From Lineus longissimus (taxonomy: Eukaryota; Nemertea; Pilidiophora; Heteronemertea; Lineidae), in contig NC_088308.1 in assembly GCF_910592395.1 (NCBI RefSeq), forward strand, positions 26,117,501 to 26,181,500: a DNA stretch of 64,000 bases, read 5' to 3'. Shown piece by piece: positions 45,983 through 61,100 of this stretch (the stretch's first letter is position 1; every line of letters begins with the position of its first letter). The position numbers and the translations under genes are program-made. Under the pieces are notes generated by a model. It made no database searches. It saw nothing but the letters and a program-made list of their open reading frames with translations, and was not told where the DNA came from.

Positions 45983-48900
45983 CCATTTTGTAACACAAAT
46001 TACTCCAATATCTAATTTAATAATTTTACTATAGCCTAGTGGTATCAAATGTACAAGGGCTCAACCAAAATACTACTCCACACAGTAGCTAGCCATTGTT
46101 GCTGTTAATAAAGCTTTGCTATTAAAAATCATTTATCTACAACTGCATATATTACAGGCTAGAGAGGCGGGCATCTTTCTCCAGGGACCACAGGACAGTT
46201 GAAAGAATTAGGCTGGATGGTGAAAGTATTACAGCTTGATGGCAAAACAGGTTTCAAAGTGTTGCACTGCAGGAGGTATCAATGTATTGTTTCAGTCATT
46301 TTCATGACTATGTTCGTAGCATCTTTGAGCCTAATCCAGGCACACCATTCTGTGGTCCAACTAGATGCAGGACAACTTTGCATCATAACTAAATTGACTA
46401 TTAATGTCGTAAACAAATGATAACACTTCAATCTTAACAATGTCTTATATATTATACAACCTCAACCAAAAATGTACAGCGACGTGGTTTGGCAACTCTG
46501 GTGATGACTAAATTACACACAACCACACACATTTATGTATATTTACACACACTGTTTCTAGCAAAACATGTCTACTACAGTTTTTTTAAAGTTCTCTTTA
46601 ACTGACCTCACAAATATCATACACAAATATGCAAGCAACATTGATATATATGTACATCTAAATATAGCTCCTGGCTGTTTAGAAATACTCATACAACAGG
46701 TTTTCAGCTTCCAACATTTCTTCCGATACCCTCAGTGAAAATTGGCCAGCAAATGCATGTACACCTTCATTTTTGTTACAAAAGACTCCCCCTTATAAAG
46801 GAAGGGTGTACATAGCCAGAAATCTGTTGCAGGAGAGTTTCTGCATAGCCGTTAGGGAGTCTGATGGACACGTTCACATGTGGCAGATGGATTGGAAAAG
46901 ACAGGGCAAGTCTGAGGAACGGGATTGACATTGTAACGGGAGATTCGATTGGTTGAACCAGACTGAGTGTTTTTGAACTGATCAATCACAGCATACTTGT
47001 AGCAGCCCAGAAGACTGTACTTGTAGTTCAGCCATCAGATATAGAGTGCAGCAGTTGTCTGAATCCTATTAGTGTGATCAAGAAGAAAACATGCTTTCAT
47101 TGTGAGTTATTGATCGCTGCCTCAGGGACCAGTAAAGGTCAATGGTTATGTAATACAGAAAAAGATGGCAGCACTAACACCCTATGTCAAAATATTTTGA
47201 GCAGTTACATGAACCATATGGTGAAACAGAGTTGGTTTCAAGCTTAGAATAGCACACATCCATGTGCATTGAAGTACACCTTTAAGTAGCAGGATTAGGC
47301 TGGCGTCATCTTATACCATATGGAATTATCTTAACAATACAAAACACCTGCAGAAATTCATGATTATTTAACAAGCACGGCTACAAAAATATACATGCAG
47401 CGTGCAGTATATCTGAGCAGTAGTCTTGTGCATGTCATGGGAGAGAAAAGCAAGACAACATCACAACGGAAGGGCCAAGGGTGATGATATTCACAGTGAC
47501 CACCTCCCAAAGTGAACCTACCACACACATGAATAGCCCAAACCTACAGCATTTCAATCATTCGCCATCTGCAAATGAACACACATTTTAGGTTAATGAA
47601 TTCTCAAATCCCTAATTTGATCAAGCTCGTCAGCGTTATACAAGAGTGCGTTGAATCTATCAGCGAAAAATGAATTGCTACAGATGGGAAGATCTGGGTT
47701 CTCCATAGCCTAATTCAAAGATCTTGAACCCTTCGCTTTACTTCAAACATATATTCTAGAGATGAAACGGCTCGATGCCTTTCAAGTGTACACAATCTCT
47801 ACACACACAGGCTACGTCTGTCCTCATCCTGCCAAACAAACGAACGATCCCCAAGAGCTCCTGTCTTTACAGTATCTCTGACTTGTTGAGACTTCTCATC
47901 CAGGCTTAAACCTTGACTAGGATACTGGCATATTCTTGAATTTACTCTCTTCACTTTGAAAAGACAGGGAGAATCTCGTGACACATTGTGCACGACCGTA
48001 ACACTGTGGTTAGCAATGTTAAGATGTTGTCTGATTTTCATTATTGGCAACCTATCAGAAGGTTCTCCCTGCAGTTGTTATTGAATAACCCTATAAAGTT
48101 CAAGATTGCATTGCCATGTTCTGGTGCAAGACTTGGCCTAAAGAAGCAAGCCAGTTGTACAAATACTCTACAATAGCTATATCAAACCATGAGAAACACT
48201 TTCTCCACAACTACACGTATTGCATGAGTCACTCGTCTTTCTAAAACATGAACCAACTACTGGTAGTTGAAAATGACACCCAACAATGACACACTATATT
48301 GCCTAAAGACATTTCAGTTGGCTATTTCTATGTCCCATCCAAGCTGGTAAAGGTTATGTACATTACTTTTCATGTCTGTAAAGTAATGTGTGTGATCTGT
48401 GACCAAGCCCCTCTCTTTCTGCATTCAGAATTACCCACTGGACAGTAAAGTCTGTTTTGGTAACGCTATGAGCTGTCCAGACGGTTCTGCCAAGTTGTCA
48501 ATGATACACATTACAATACAAGTCTGTCCAGTAATGTTTACATGATCCATTACCAACTTAGTACGGGACAGATACTAAGACTAGAGATTTGGATCGTTTC
48601 TGATAGGTTATAGAGTTAAGACTTAAGTAGTACATAGACGGATACAGAATGAAGCTACTTGTTAATGATGGGAACAAGTGGAAGGCTGTGTGGCGATAAG
48701 GGAACACTGTTAAAAGTACCCCTAGGTATCTAATCCTCATTTCTTGCCTCCCACCAGGCCCGATAAAGAAGAGATCTGAATGAAACAAAAGATGGAATCC
48801 CACAATAGTCTAATGGGAAGAATCACTAACCTGCACAGGCAGACACTGTAAACCAGGAAATAGTCGCAGCCATTTTATTTCACAGTTTTGCGAATTTGTA

Positions 48901-51900
48901 ACTTTACTTTTGCGATGAATTAGGGTAAATGTCTGTCTCCAATGGCTCAGCAGACAACACGACGAATGTAACAACATGATATCTAAAACGGTTCAAAATA
49001 TTTTAACTTTCAGACAATTTTGGTGTTGGTTAGAGGATTGAAGCTTACATTTGATTATCAATCAATTCTGGAAACAGACTAAAGATACCATGTTAGCTCT
49101 GTTCTGCCATACTCCGGAGGGTATTTTAGCATGGACACTGCTATGGAATGTTTTCAAAAAATATTAGCACAAAATGATTACTATGTTTCAATATAATGGC
49201 TACAATGCCTATCATCAAGAGAGCTAAGGTCAACCCTAAAACACGCAACCTGAGACAATCAATGTCAAAATATTCTGACCAACAAGTCTTGGACGTTCAA
49301 ACTTACCAGGAAAATAATAGTTTATTTTATAGCACACTGGTATTTTGGGCCTTAACAGTGCTTTAGGGGATGACAATAGCTCATAAATTAAACTAGCATC
49401 ATACACCTACAGATCATCTTAACATAATTTATTTAAATAATTGTTTAGTTATAAAAGAAACAAGAAATAACAGCATGTCAAAGAGTACTATAGGTTAACT
49501 AATGGACCAAACAATACAACGTCAACACTATACTCATGATCTAACAAGTGGGTTCATAACAGCTTGCTTACAGAAATCATCAAAAATTACACAATTCAAA
49601 GAATCGCAAACCAAAGGTCCTAACTTGCTGAGGGTGTATGACCAAACCTTTAACTGGCGGGTGCAGCTGGTGATACAAATACATGCAGTTCTTACATGTA
49701 TTTAGAATGCCAAGAAGTTGAACAGCCACAATACTAGTACGTAGTTCTAACAAACATTTTCCAAAGGACAAAGCACCTCTGCGAGAGAACTTAATCTGAC
49801 CCTTCCATTGTTCCTCAAGCAGAAGGAGCGTGGTAATCTCTTTGACATTCAGGCTCTTTTCAGACTCCCTCGAGTCCATGCTCTTTGGGATTTCTTCAAA
49901 AATACGCTTGTGAGCTTATTTATGAGGGAAGGAATGAAAAGAGAGAGGTCTACATCTAACGTGTTGTCTCAACACGTGCATCTATTATATGGTTGCTTAG
50001 AGTGATACTGTGGCTTGTAACTCAAACCAATTATTCAACCTGGTGTTGTCAATCAGGTTGCAAGTTAACAGGTCGATTTGTTAAAAGGACTCTATAACGT
50101 AATCAAGCTAATATGAACCCATCACGAAAAGCTGAACTCATCACTGATCTTCTGTTCAGAGTGAAGTAGATGATAACATTTCTTGAAATGCAAGTTTCAA
50201 TGATAAACTTGAGAAGAAGCTCCTACACTTAAAGTCACCCAGAAAATCTTGCAATTAATGTTGACATAGGTTGGCAATGTGAATGATGAACTTTAGAAAT
50301 AGATCAAGTCATTAAGTAGACAGCAAGAATAATATATATCTGCTGGAGACAGAGAGGCAACTGAATGCATCACTGGTCTAGCTGTATATCATAACAACAC
50401 TTATCAACGTACCAGTAGGCCTACAAGTCATTTCACCCGACATGCTAAATCCACCTCATCAGAACAGGTGGTTGATTTGTAATGATGAAGTGTCTGAGTG
50501 ATTGTATCACTGTGACCATATATTCTAAGTGACTTCACGTCACTTGAAGCTTGGACACAGCTGCTACAGCAATGGCAACATATTTCTGATTCACTGAAAC
50601 AGATGATGGACAAATTCAGAAACCACCACTTGGAAAGTAGCGAACATGGGCTGCCCTTTTATCCAAAGCTCAATCAGTACCATAGAATGATCAAAAGCAC
50701 TAACTGTAGCATGCATAATGGAAGTTGCGATTTATCCAGATTTGGCTTGACTTTCTGTCCACGTTCAACAAAGCATTCGAGCATTCATGTCATCTAACCA
50801 TTGGACCTGACCAAACCATTATTCTCAGTCCCAACACATCATCCCCCTGTTTCAATTCAGCAAATCTGCCCAGAATATATGAAGCAAATTATATTACTTT
50901 ATGAACTAATGCTATGTCTAAATGTTATTCCCACCACTTATGGTTAGTGAAGCTTTGGGGAATAGTTTGTAAGACGTTCCAAGGTCTTGCACTTAGCATC
51001 ACAAGTTGCAAAAAAATAAGCCACAGACATTACAAGGCCAATTAACGAATATGGCAACTGAAATGTTGTCCTCGCCTTCTTGGTTAGACTCAATAACTGA
51101 GTGTCTTCACCATGTTTAAACGACATGAGCATTGATTTGCATATACTGGTTCTTCAACAAGTTCAACGGCAGGGTGGCGTAGTGTAACAACTCATTTGGG
51201 GTGAAATAACGCATAGATGAACTGTTTTTTATCATCGTCAAATATTCAAAATAGCTTCTGCTATTTTCACTGATAAAATCAATCAATAAATGAAACAAAT
51301 GAAAATAAATTATCTCAAGTCGATTGGCTATGATGTCCTAAAGATTCAATAGTGGTTTTCTTTGATGAAATTGTTCTGCGCATATCATACACCTGATGTT
51401 AGCCATGCATATCATTATTTACAACAAAGCACTGCATCATCACTTCATTATGCATCATTTTTATTTCACCACCTCATTGTCAGACTGCCTCCTCTAAATT
51501 ACGGCAATTTTCTAGGTGAGTGTACCGGCAAATGTTCCATTTCTGCAAGTTTTCCAGAGAATAAAACTGATGCAAAACCAAGTGATTTACAACACCATAA
51601 AGATATCATCATTTAGCCAATCAGTTCATTGTAACAGCAAAGCCGTAAGAATGTGTCTTTCCAAGTCCTAACCAGTGATGCTAAATGTCACTGGCCACCA
51701 GGCGGCGCTGTATCCCTGAACGAGATGTTGCCTCATTCAGTTTGTTCTTGTTCTTATTTGACCCACACGTTGCATTCATAGTTCGTTTTATCCAGACTTG
51801 ATTCAGGCTGAAAGATGAGAATAAAGTATTGTCATTCCTAATTAATAAAATATCCTAAAGAGCGCCGTGCTGCCAAAGGGTCAAACCTTTTGTTCAGCAC

Positions 51901-52174
51901 CAACTCCCGCTTTTAAAACCAAGGGACAAAAAGACAACTTTGAAGTACAACACAAGGTTATGTTTTTTTGGTTATCTGTACGATTCCAATCAAATGAAAA
52001 AACAATCCATGGCGGTTTAGAGTTACATATCGTGGACCTGAGATCTTGTACATCAATGAAGCTTGTGAAATGTAACTTTTTCGACATATTCAAAATTGGC
52101 TTTTTCTACTGATACATCATTGTATACTTACACATCATTTATTTATCAGACAATAATTTCTAATCAGGTGTCAG
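45983..52174 (-). other. 6.2 kb non-coding stretch: synaptogyrin 3' UTR and/or spacer
   Basis: No exon or conserved frame is recognised on either strand. It follows the synaptogyrin stop on the minus strand. Candidate minus-strand poly(A) signals occur early (TTTATT near 52139) and at several later points to 45977-45982, so the UTR may be short or up to 6 kb. A CTCF-like motif lies at 51692-51710. Confidence 0.4.
51692..51710 (+). promoter_or_regulatory. CTCF-like motif
   Basis: TGGCCACCAGGCGGCGCTG agrees with the bilaterian CTCF core (CCACCAGGGGGCGC type) at all but one position. It sits in AT-rich non-coding DNA 465 bp past the synaptogyrin stop, where such a GC-rich word stands out. Binding is an inference. 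Confidence 0.5.
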
Positions 52175-55100
52175 TTAGTAAGTAGGTGGCTGATATTCCG
52201 GCCCTCCTTGCTGCGGGGCAGGCTGTGAAAATGGTGGTTGCTGGTAGGGGTCAGAACTGTCAGGCCCTGGGTAGGAGGAGTAGGGGGCTGACTGCTGAGC
52301 ATTTGGGTCAGGCTCGTAGCTGGGGGCAAATGCGGCAGCTGATCCTTGTCTATATCGCATGACGGCAAGGACAGTCAAACCAGCCTGAAAAGATAAGACA
52401 TAAGAGTTGGTTAGAAACAAGTTGAATTCATTATCTTATTGAGCAATTTCATACGTCATCACTGTAGCTGGACTATAATGGATATCAGCAGTTCTAATAA
52501 ACTACTGTTGAGATGAAAGATAGAGTGCCACCCAACATCACATCCAACCAGCTAAACACATTCTTTTCTCTACAACAGAACCTGGTTCAATACCCCACCA
52601 ATGCAACTCTGATTATCATCAAAGCGCTCCAAAAGTATTCCTTCTCATCTGAATGTCTCTCCTGCATCAACACAAAGAAGCCAAACACGGCACTTTATCT
52701 GATACCACCATCTGCAACACGAGACGACACAGGCAAAATCAATGAAACACCATCTTCTCGCATTAAGAATGAACCCCAAGAGGTGGAATACAGGTACAGG
52801 GACTTAAGTGATATTCGTCGCAACAAGATATCATTGGAACTGTTGATCAAAAATAACCACCCATGACGTCAAAGCGTAGAAAATCCTTTGCTGGAAACCT
52901 CAGTAGTGTCGACAAGATTTCTCCAATTATTTTATCAATATTGGGTAAGTAAAGCCCGCCTGATGGTGTATCGTTTCCAAGAGAAAATAACAAACGAGTC
53001 TCTTGTTCTAACTAAAACTAATTTTCATGTCCTCTGCATGATGTCACAACATACGCCGTATTGGAGATGCTGTTTGGAGAGGTTTGGCATCAGGCCATGG
53101 AAGCTAATGAGAAAAGATCAGAGAGGCCTCATAAAGATAAATCCAATAGCTATTAGATGCCATATAAGATAGAAACAGGTGTATATTCCTGACTGTGCAA
53201 TAATGGCTCAACCTTTATGATTGTGAGCTGCTGTATATCAGATTCAGCTATAAACCAAACTAAACGACATTATTGCTAAGATATCATATCACCACACTAC
53301 AGGCTAGAGAACGGCACACTCCAATAAGTCTAGCATGATGATAGGAAACAATATCGTTCCCACACTCCAGCAGAGTCCAATATCACTTCCGCAGTTAATG
53401 ACCATCATGACCACCAAATGAGCATTGTAACTGCTTTGGTTTAGGATGTGATGAGCGGAGATGAATATTAGCTCCACACAAGCGCGACTATCTTGTTCTA
53501 CAACGACAGCCCCAAGTGATGATTCCATCACGCTATGTGTGCCAAGTATATTGACACTGGCAGATTTCAAGGCCACCATGTTGAAATCAACCGTCAAGTA
53601 TTGACTAATTATAATAAACCAACACATTGAGTCACAATGGGAGGAATGCTTGACTAAAGAACTCCGGATGAGGGAGGAAGGAACTGGATGCATTGCCAAG
53701 AGAGCTCATATCTTGCCTTCATCATGTCAAGTTCAGCCTTGGGATTCTAAAATCAAGCTAGCATGTAGTATATATGAAGATACCGACATTGGCATCAGAG
53801 ACATTTGATTGAAATCGTACATGTACACAAAATTCATTATTTACATAAGATGTTCGACTTGAGCAGGAGATGAATATAAATGGCAATGTTAGAAAACAGT
53901 ATGTGCAGATATGTCACCCACATCATCGCACCGAACCTACCCTGGTCGCCATTTCACCTTTTACACTCAAGGTTCTCACTCAGCCAGCAAATCCTCTCGA
54001 ATAACCATGGCAACGAGAATCTATATAAAGACATTATTTTGATGTCTGTCAGTGACCAAAGTGGTGACATTCGCTTGCATGATGAACCAGCAGCGTTATG
54101 AATGCCTTATATCTCATCATTGGAACGAGAAAAAGATGGGCCCTGAGCAAGATGAGCTTATCATACATAAACATTACTTCTTTATGATGATTCGTTTCAA
54201 TCGTTGTGGTAGCAAGACAAGAAACATGACACTAGCACAGTGACAGCAGATAGTTGAGTCAAGGGTTTTGGATGTCAGAGAAGGTACAGGGAACCAAAGT
54301 TTCGCCAATGCTAGAAACGTAGCCTCCTCGGTTTGACCAACAGCCATGCTCGTCTCAACCAGCAATGGAAGCCAACAACTACAAGACATGGCTGAACTCA
54401 GATATTTAGTCAAAGTGCCAAAGTCAACCAAAGCTTTGTGGCATGCTGCTCTATGGTGGAATTTTCACCAGTACCAACGCGTGATAGAAGAAATCTATGA
54501 ATGGATTGCATTCTTTGTGATCTTATTCCTACATATAAATCATATTGATCCGGTGGTGATTTGCTACATGTACAAGATCATAGTCAATCTACACTAGCTT
54601 CTGCTTACATTACAGCGCGAATGTACGACCACTGCTGGATGGTATTGGCAGCGAGAATTGCTGATATTGTCAAGGACGGGTGTCGTTGCATTGCGGACAA
54701 AACATATGTTACACAAGTTTCAGATAATTCCTGGGGTTTAGAACTGGACCACCTTCAAATTGCTGTGATACATGCTAATGCATTACCAGGGCTAGAAAGT
54801 CATGGAGGTGACAGAGGCAATTGCCTCTTTGGAAAGCAGGTTTTTTCAAATAATTAAAGTGCCGTTTTGCAACGAACCGAAGAACTGGGAACTACGAATG
54901 GGCCAGTTCTTGTAGCTGGGAACCCGGGTTTATGATTTCACCTACCCAAGCTACAGGCAAGCAATCACCATGAGGAAATCACCCATTTGCTTCAAATCAA
55001 ATGCACAGGAAACAAATGAATCAATGAAAATCCATAAATGAGTGATGGATGGACTGAGATTACCATTTTACACTCACAACACAAGCACGTAGCCTTACTG

Positions 55101-58100
55101 TTGTCAGAGTAACGTTTTTATGATTATATAATTGGACAACTGACATTTAGCGATTTCATGATAAAGTGAACATAACACCAACAATAGGGAAAGCATGATA
55201 TCTTTGAATTGGGTGATGAATTCCGATGAATTCCTTACCTCGTAATCAATACAGCAAGAAAAGGCAATAATTGTAACTAGCGCCATAGTGGACTGCATTC
55301 CAATACAATAACTGAGCAAATAATACTCAGAAAACATGATTGGCAAATGATTTTTGAAGAGCAGCTTCTTGCCTGAGAAATGCAGATTTATTTTGAAATG
55401 CATGTATTGTGTTTCAAACTGAATCGATGTAATCTATTAATGACCATATTTGTGTACATGTACTGTATGTCTGGTAAACTATGTCAGGATCTATAGTTTA
55501 TAGCAGGTGCAATCAATCTGTACCATTGATTTTCAAATTCACAAACCAAACACTAAGCCCTGCACTATGAAATAAATGTGTAGATTTCAAAGAAGATTGA
55601 TTTATATCTGACTGCAGCAGCTTTAAATACACAGTTGGTACAAATATCAGCACAAACTTTTGAGTTACATACAATTTACATGTACACAAGCAGTGTGATT
55701 TATCGCTGTAGCTTGTAAACCTATAGATGAAGCTATTGCCGTGGACTCAGAAATAAAAAGACAAGTCAACCACAGCAAATGTTGACTTGCTAATTGCTAA
55801 CGGTCTTCTAGCCAAAAAGCATGCAAAGGAAAGAAATTTGCTTGGATTCAAACTCATGACCGATAGTAGCACCACCACCCATTCAAATGGTCCACTCCAG
55901 ACCGACTCTTCGGTTTTCTACTTGACAGATAAAGACAAAGACCAGACCCGCATCACCACAGCTACACAGACAGCAAAGATGCAAGATTGACAAATCCAAG
56001 CACGCATGAAGCTGATTGGAGCGATAACAGCCGCAGGGTAGGACTCTAAATTGACGCCATACAGTTCAGTGTACGGCATTTCATATCATCATAATCAACG
56101 ACAGATAAATCAATATTCTAATCACGTTTCTTGTCCTCATGGAAAGGATGGCAGTCTCTTCAATGTGTCTTGGAGTGAAACCATTGCTCCAGTTACTTCA
56201 GAGATGGAACAAGGACAACTTCAACAAGAATAGGTCGACTGAAATTCAAACCAGGATACCAGTATTTTAGAAGATACTCAAACAGTCACTTAACTTCAGT
56301 AGATTTGACAATATCTCTTTTGGTAAAGAACATAAAACGAATGGCTCTTTTCAAGCAACATCTGTCTTGAGAATCCTTGAACGCAAATTGAAAAAGATCA
56401 TTTTCTGCTTCAACTGCCATCTAATCGATTCAGGGATTAAAAGCAGGTGAATGCCAGTAGTTCAGAGATTTTCAATTATGCCAATCGCTATCTGTAAATG
56501 TCAAATGGAAAGGGAACAACTTCAGAAGGAACAAGCAGTGTAGTTGAGCTTAGATCTTGACAAGACAGGCTGGCAGATGGAACCCAATTGGAAGCAACTG
56601 TTAACCAAATGGCAAATCATCAAAATCAACTGCAGGCAAGAATGAGATGATGATGATGACCACCCAGGCATTCTATGAGTCCATTTTTTTCCGCAGTGGA
56701 CCAACACCAACTCAAACTGGGGCTCAACAGCTTGGTCACAATCGAAAAGAAAATGCCATCTATGACAGAGATACGACCTTCTTTCCTTGCCAACACACCT
56801 CGCTTCTACTGTTGGTGCTGACGAACAAGGGATGTACATGGGCTGTAGAGATAGGTATGAGTGTCCAAGTGGACACGGGATGATCTCGATCAATACAAGG
56901 ATCCACCATCTAATCCTCTCAGGATGTTTTCTCCATCATGAGAGTTTGGTGTGACATACAAGCACCATGCACGAGGACAGCAACAATGTGTCTCAGCTGA
57001 CAGAGGTGGCTCGCAATTCAGATGAGGTGTTTACAAGTCCCCATAAAAAGTCACGGTCCAAGTGTTTGGATGTTAATGTGACCAATGAGACAGTAAAGAT
57101 GTGTGCAGCAGCTGCAATCCATCTCGGGACAATGGAAATTTGTCATTTGTAACAAGTCTTCGCCATGTAAGGCAATCTGAAAGAAGATAGAATGGTAGCA
57201 AACTCTTCTATAAATGACCCAATCAATTCATAATTCATTTTGATATTCATGGAAATGGGGCAAGAAGCTCTGACAAAGACTAGCTCACTGGCCTGTATCT
57301 TTGTGGAGGCTTTTGATCTGACAGCCATGGTAACTGAAGAGGTCGATACAATGCAACCAACCATTCACATCCGTTCAATTCATAGCCAAGATGAAATTGT
57401 GTTTTCACCAATCTCCATCAATCGATACTGCCATGGATGATTTATGATTCATCAATTCAAGGCCATCAAGAACGGAGAGACCCACGTTTGATACTATTCA
57501 CTGTATGCTCATATGCATTACCATAGACCATTCTTGTGCAGTTTTTAGCTGTTCTTATTGGCTTGAACATGTACATTTGTTTGCAAAGATCACAAGAGTT
57601 GTTTTTTAAATGTCTTTAAGAATGCCAATCTTTGTCTGAACCACAGGCAAATGATTAGCAGGTACTAAGTCACCAGAATCATAGCATACGATCTGTAGAG
57701 AGCTACTCAAAACTAATGAAATGTCATAAGATTTTTATCACATTGGAATAATCAGTGTTCACAGTGTGTAATTGTAAGCCGCTCTTTGTAACATTCAGAA
57801 CGAAAACCCACAGGATGAATATCACTATCAGCTTTGTTAAAGAACAAAAGCCAACAAGTTAGCTGCTACCTTATTGATTTCTCGCAACAAACAAGTCCCC
57901 AATATCACCAGAGGAGATGTGAAAATAATACAGTCCTATTTTGAGACAAGCTACACCCACACTTGCTTTTTGTTTGATGTCTGTTCTCAAAAGTACCAGG
58001 CACTCGGTGCGGGTCTCGATCAAACGACTTGACTGAACAGTTAACTCTTGAAGGTGAGATGAAAGGGGAATATGCAAAGAGAGGGACTTTATGGACTAAG

Positions 58101-61100
58101 ACTCAAGAGCACTGGAGAGACTCGCGTAGGGTTACTGAAGGAACCAAACATAGTTCAAATCTAAATGGGGGAAGGATCTTGATAACTCCACCTGCCAAAA
58201 AATATATGACCTTCTCACTTGCAGAGATCTATTCTGGGTAAAATGTCAGGGATGGGCTTATTTTTAGCAATGATCTTTTGCCAGGAGGACATTATTCCCT
58301 CTTGCTTTTGCTATAGTTAAAAGAGGCATAGGCTACACAATTAAAGCAAGATTTTTTCTGGCACCCAAAATATAAAGTTACAGACTGCAAATTAATTAAC
58401 CCACCCTGGATGCAGAATGCCTTCAAGTCTGTTTTTATTGTATTGGAAGCAGCGAGCAGCATGCGTAATCAATCACAGGCCGACGTGCAAACAACATTGA
58501 TTTTTGAGGGTAAAGTGCCATACATTGTGCAACACTTTACATAACATCTCATGAAATATCAAAAGCCATCTTAAAATCCAATAAGCAGGTATAAGTTACA
58601 CTAACAATGTATTGAATAGACCAATTATGACCATTCACATCAATAATTATAACAAAGTGAGAGTGATATACTACCGGGTAATAGTAATTCGCACACATGA
58701 AAGGCAGAATACCATAGATGTTAACCAGCGAGAAATGGCTGAGAAAATGCTCTGAGTGCATGTACATGTACCCTGATTAAAATTATCCAAAGAAGCAAGT
58801 CGTTAGAATGGTCCTGCTCTCTCTATAATGCATCCTCTGTTACTGACAATTATCATTTAGATAATGGAGACTTGCATTAAAAAGAACTGGCTGAAGAAAT
58901 TCACACAAGAAATCCATCTCCAGAAAAAGCCCAACCCATGTGATTCTTCTATACAGTCAACAACAAAAAACAAGGAAATAGCTGACTGACCGACAAGATA
59001 CACATCGAGTGAAAATGAATGGGTTTGTCAACAGAGATGGACTCAAGGGAACGATCAGACTACTCCAATGTAATACTATAAAGCTACAGTGTTTGCCCAA
59101 CTGTCAGAATATAATGAGAATGGTTTCAATCCGAAGTGGCTAATTTTGCATTCATGGCCGAGGGGTGGATTTTTGCTTCCATTGGCTTCCCCACTGCCTT
59201 TCACTCCCTCAGCGCCTCTCTACATCATCTACAAGTACAACATTTCGAATCCTATTAGCTTCTTCCATTCCACGAAAGTAGTTCATTCACCGCGAGCGAA
59301 GATGAGTTTCTAACTCGGGTGTGAACACTGCAGGATCGCTGTCTCCATGGTGATGCTGTGGCCCTGAAAGCTTCTCTCGCATGTAGCCATCTAATCAGGT
59401 GAAACTTGTACAGTGTTCTAATTGACACCAAATATTTCATGTCAGATTTGAAAGTATTGATGATTCTCCTGATGATCTTGTAGATCATTACAGAGGAATT
59501 ATTACCTCGAGGTAAATTATGATAAACTGTGCTGAACACATTATTTATGCCTAGTGCAGGATGTATGATTGCATGGAGGTGATATTCCTGATGGGGTATC
59601 GTCATTGATATTATTATCATCACATTTTTCATGATTTGTCAGTGTCACATCTATCAACAAATTGGGCAAATGAATGATCGAAAGTCGTAACCCGATAGTA
59701 AGCCCTGGTCAGCCACCACACCATGGACAATGTCAACAATGGCATTGAAATCACACAAATCCACTCTACTATATATATGTAATAGATACAAAGGGAGACA
59801 CTTATCTTGTGTGCACAAGACCTACTCATGATGCAATCTATTGCTATAATATTCAAGTCCGATACTGGTTCAATATTAGTTGATCAATTACTGTTACATT
59901 GTGAATAGAGTCTGAACAACTGAACTATGTCAAAGCTACCTTTCTGGTGATACATGTACATGTATGCCTGAAAACAGCTACAGAGTCTCCCTGGAACTCA
60001 CGATGTGAAATTATATTTTGCTGTTGCTACAATAAACTTTGAAAAAATTCCACAGTGGAAAAGTGCTTTTCCTCTTGGTCTACGCTTATGCAACCTTACA
60101 TCTTTCTCCAGCAAGTAACAAGTTACAAAATAACCTAGTGAGCTTTAAAAGACTTGCAAACGCTAGTATGGAGTTTCTCAGTATACATTGTAGGTCGCCA
60201 TTTTGTTGTACTCGGTCTCAGGGTATTGAGTGCAGACCAGACCTGGTCAGAGGGGGAAAATGAGAATGAGACAGCTTGTATGATCATGCAGGAGATCAGT
60301 CCCACTAATTAGAAATGATCCAAACATGGATTGAGACCCGATTACACTACAGACGCCAGGTTTCCAATCAATATAGCTAGCGTGGCTGAAATCAATAGGA
60401 TTGAGTGTAGAATTTCACACTACTTTATGGCGTGTATGGCGATTGGATGAGGACAGTCCATGTGTTGACATGTGTGGATTTGGAGAACACAATCCAACTG
60501 TGTACATGTAGCCTTGAAGACTGAGGCAGGATATGCAATGAAATAGATGGCACCAGCCACAGCACCAGTGAACATTACATTTGGTCCATTTTTCATAAAA
60601 ACCACGTCAACAGCGTGAACTGAGTGAGGTTCAAGTTTCTAAAACATTGCCAGCACACAAGCAGTAACCTTCCTGTCTCCTGTAACCTGCCAGGTAAACA
60701 GCTGGGAACGTCCTTAAGCAAACTCATATGTTTTTAAGTCATCGGACACCAAGTCCAGAATGTGGTCTATGTACTCTAATTCCATTCAATTTGACCTCAG
60801 TATTTATCAGTTTCAATGGTGTACTTTCTGAGATCTAAGTTTTACTAAATAGCTGACAAAGATGTCAACTATCTTGCATCCTCCATGATCTGGTCCTTCA
60901 CCTCTCCTCCTACACACAATTTTACAGTCATACGCTCAGGTTGAAATCATTTGAGTACCCAGCCGAGCTACATGTACATGTAAGAAAATGATGATATGTC
61001 TGAACTTACCCATGAGCAGATGGAAAAGAATGAAAATGCAATAGCAGCCTGGACATTATTCCTTCCCATTTCTGTTTGTGTATCCACCCAAACCTTGTCT

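Noticed and set aside
52513-52866. 117-codon plus-strand frame opposite synaptogyrin intron 3
   Set aside because: Fairly long, but no recognised domain, no matching exons nearby, and antisense to an intron.
53304-53699. 131-codon minus-strand frame in synaptogyrin intron 3
   Set aside because: Hydrophobic segments tempted a nested membrane gene or an alternative synaptogyrin exon, but exon 3 joins exon 4 within the fourth membrane segment in phase, and no fitting acceptor and donor were found.
60420-60605. 61-codon minus-strand frame with a hydrophobic stretch just downstream of synaptogyrin exon 3
   Set aside because: Considered as an alternative C-terminal exon; there is no convincing acceptor and no synaptogyrin-like tail motif.
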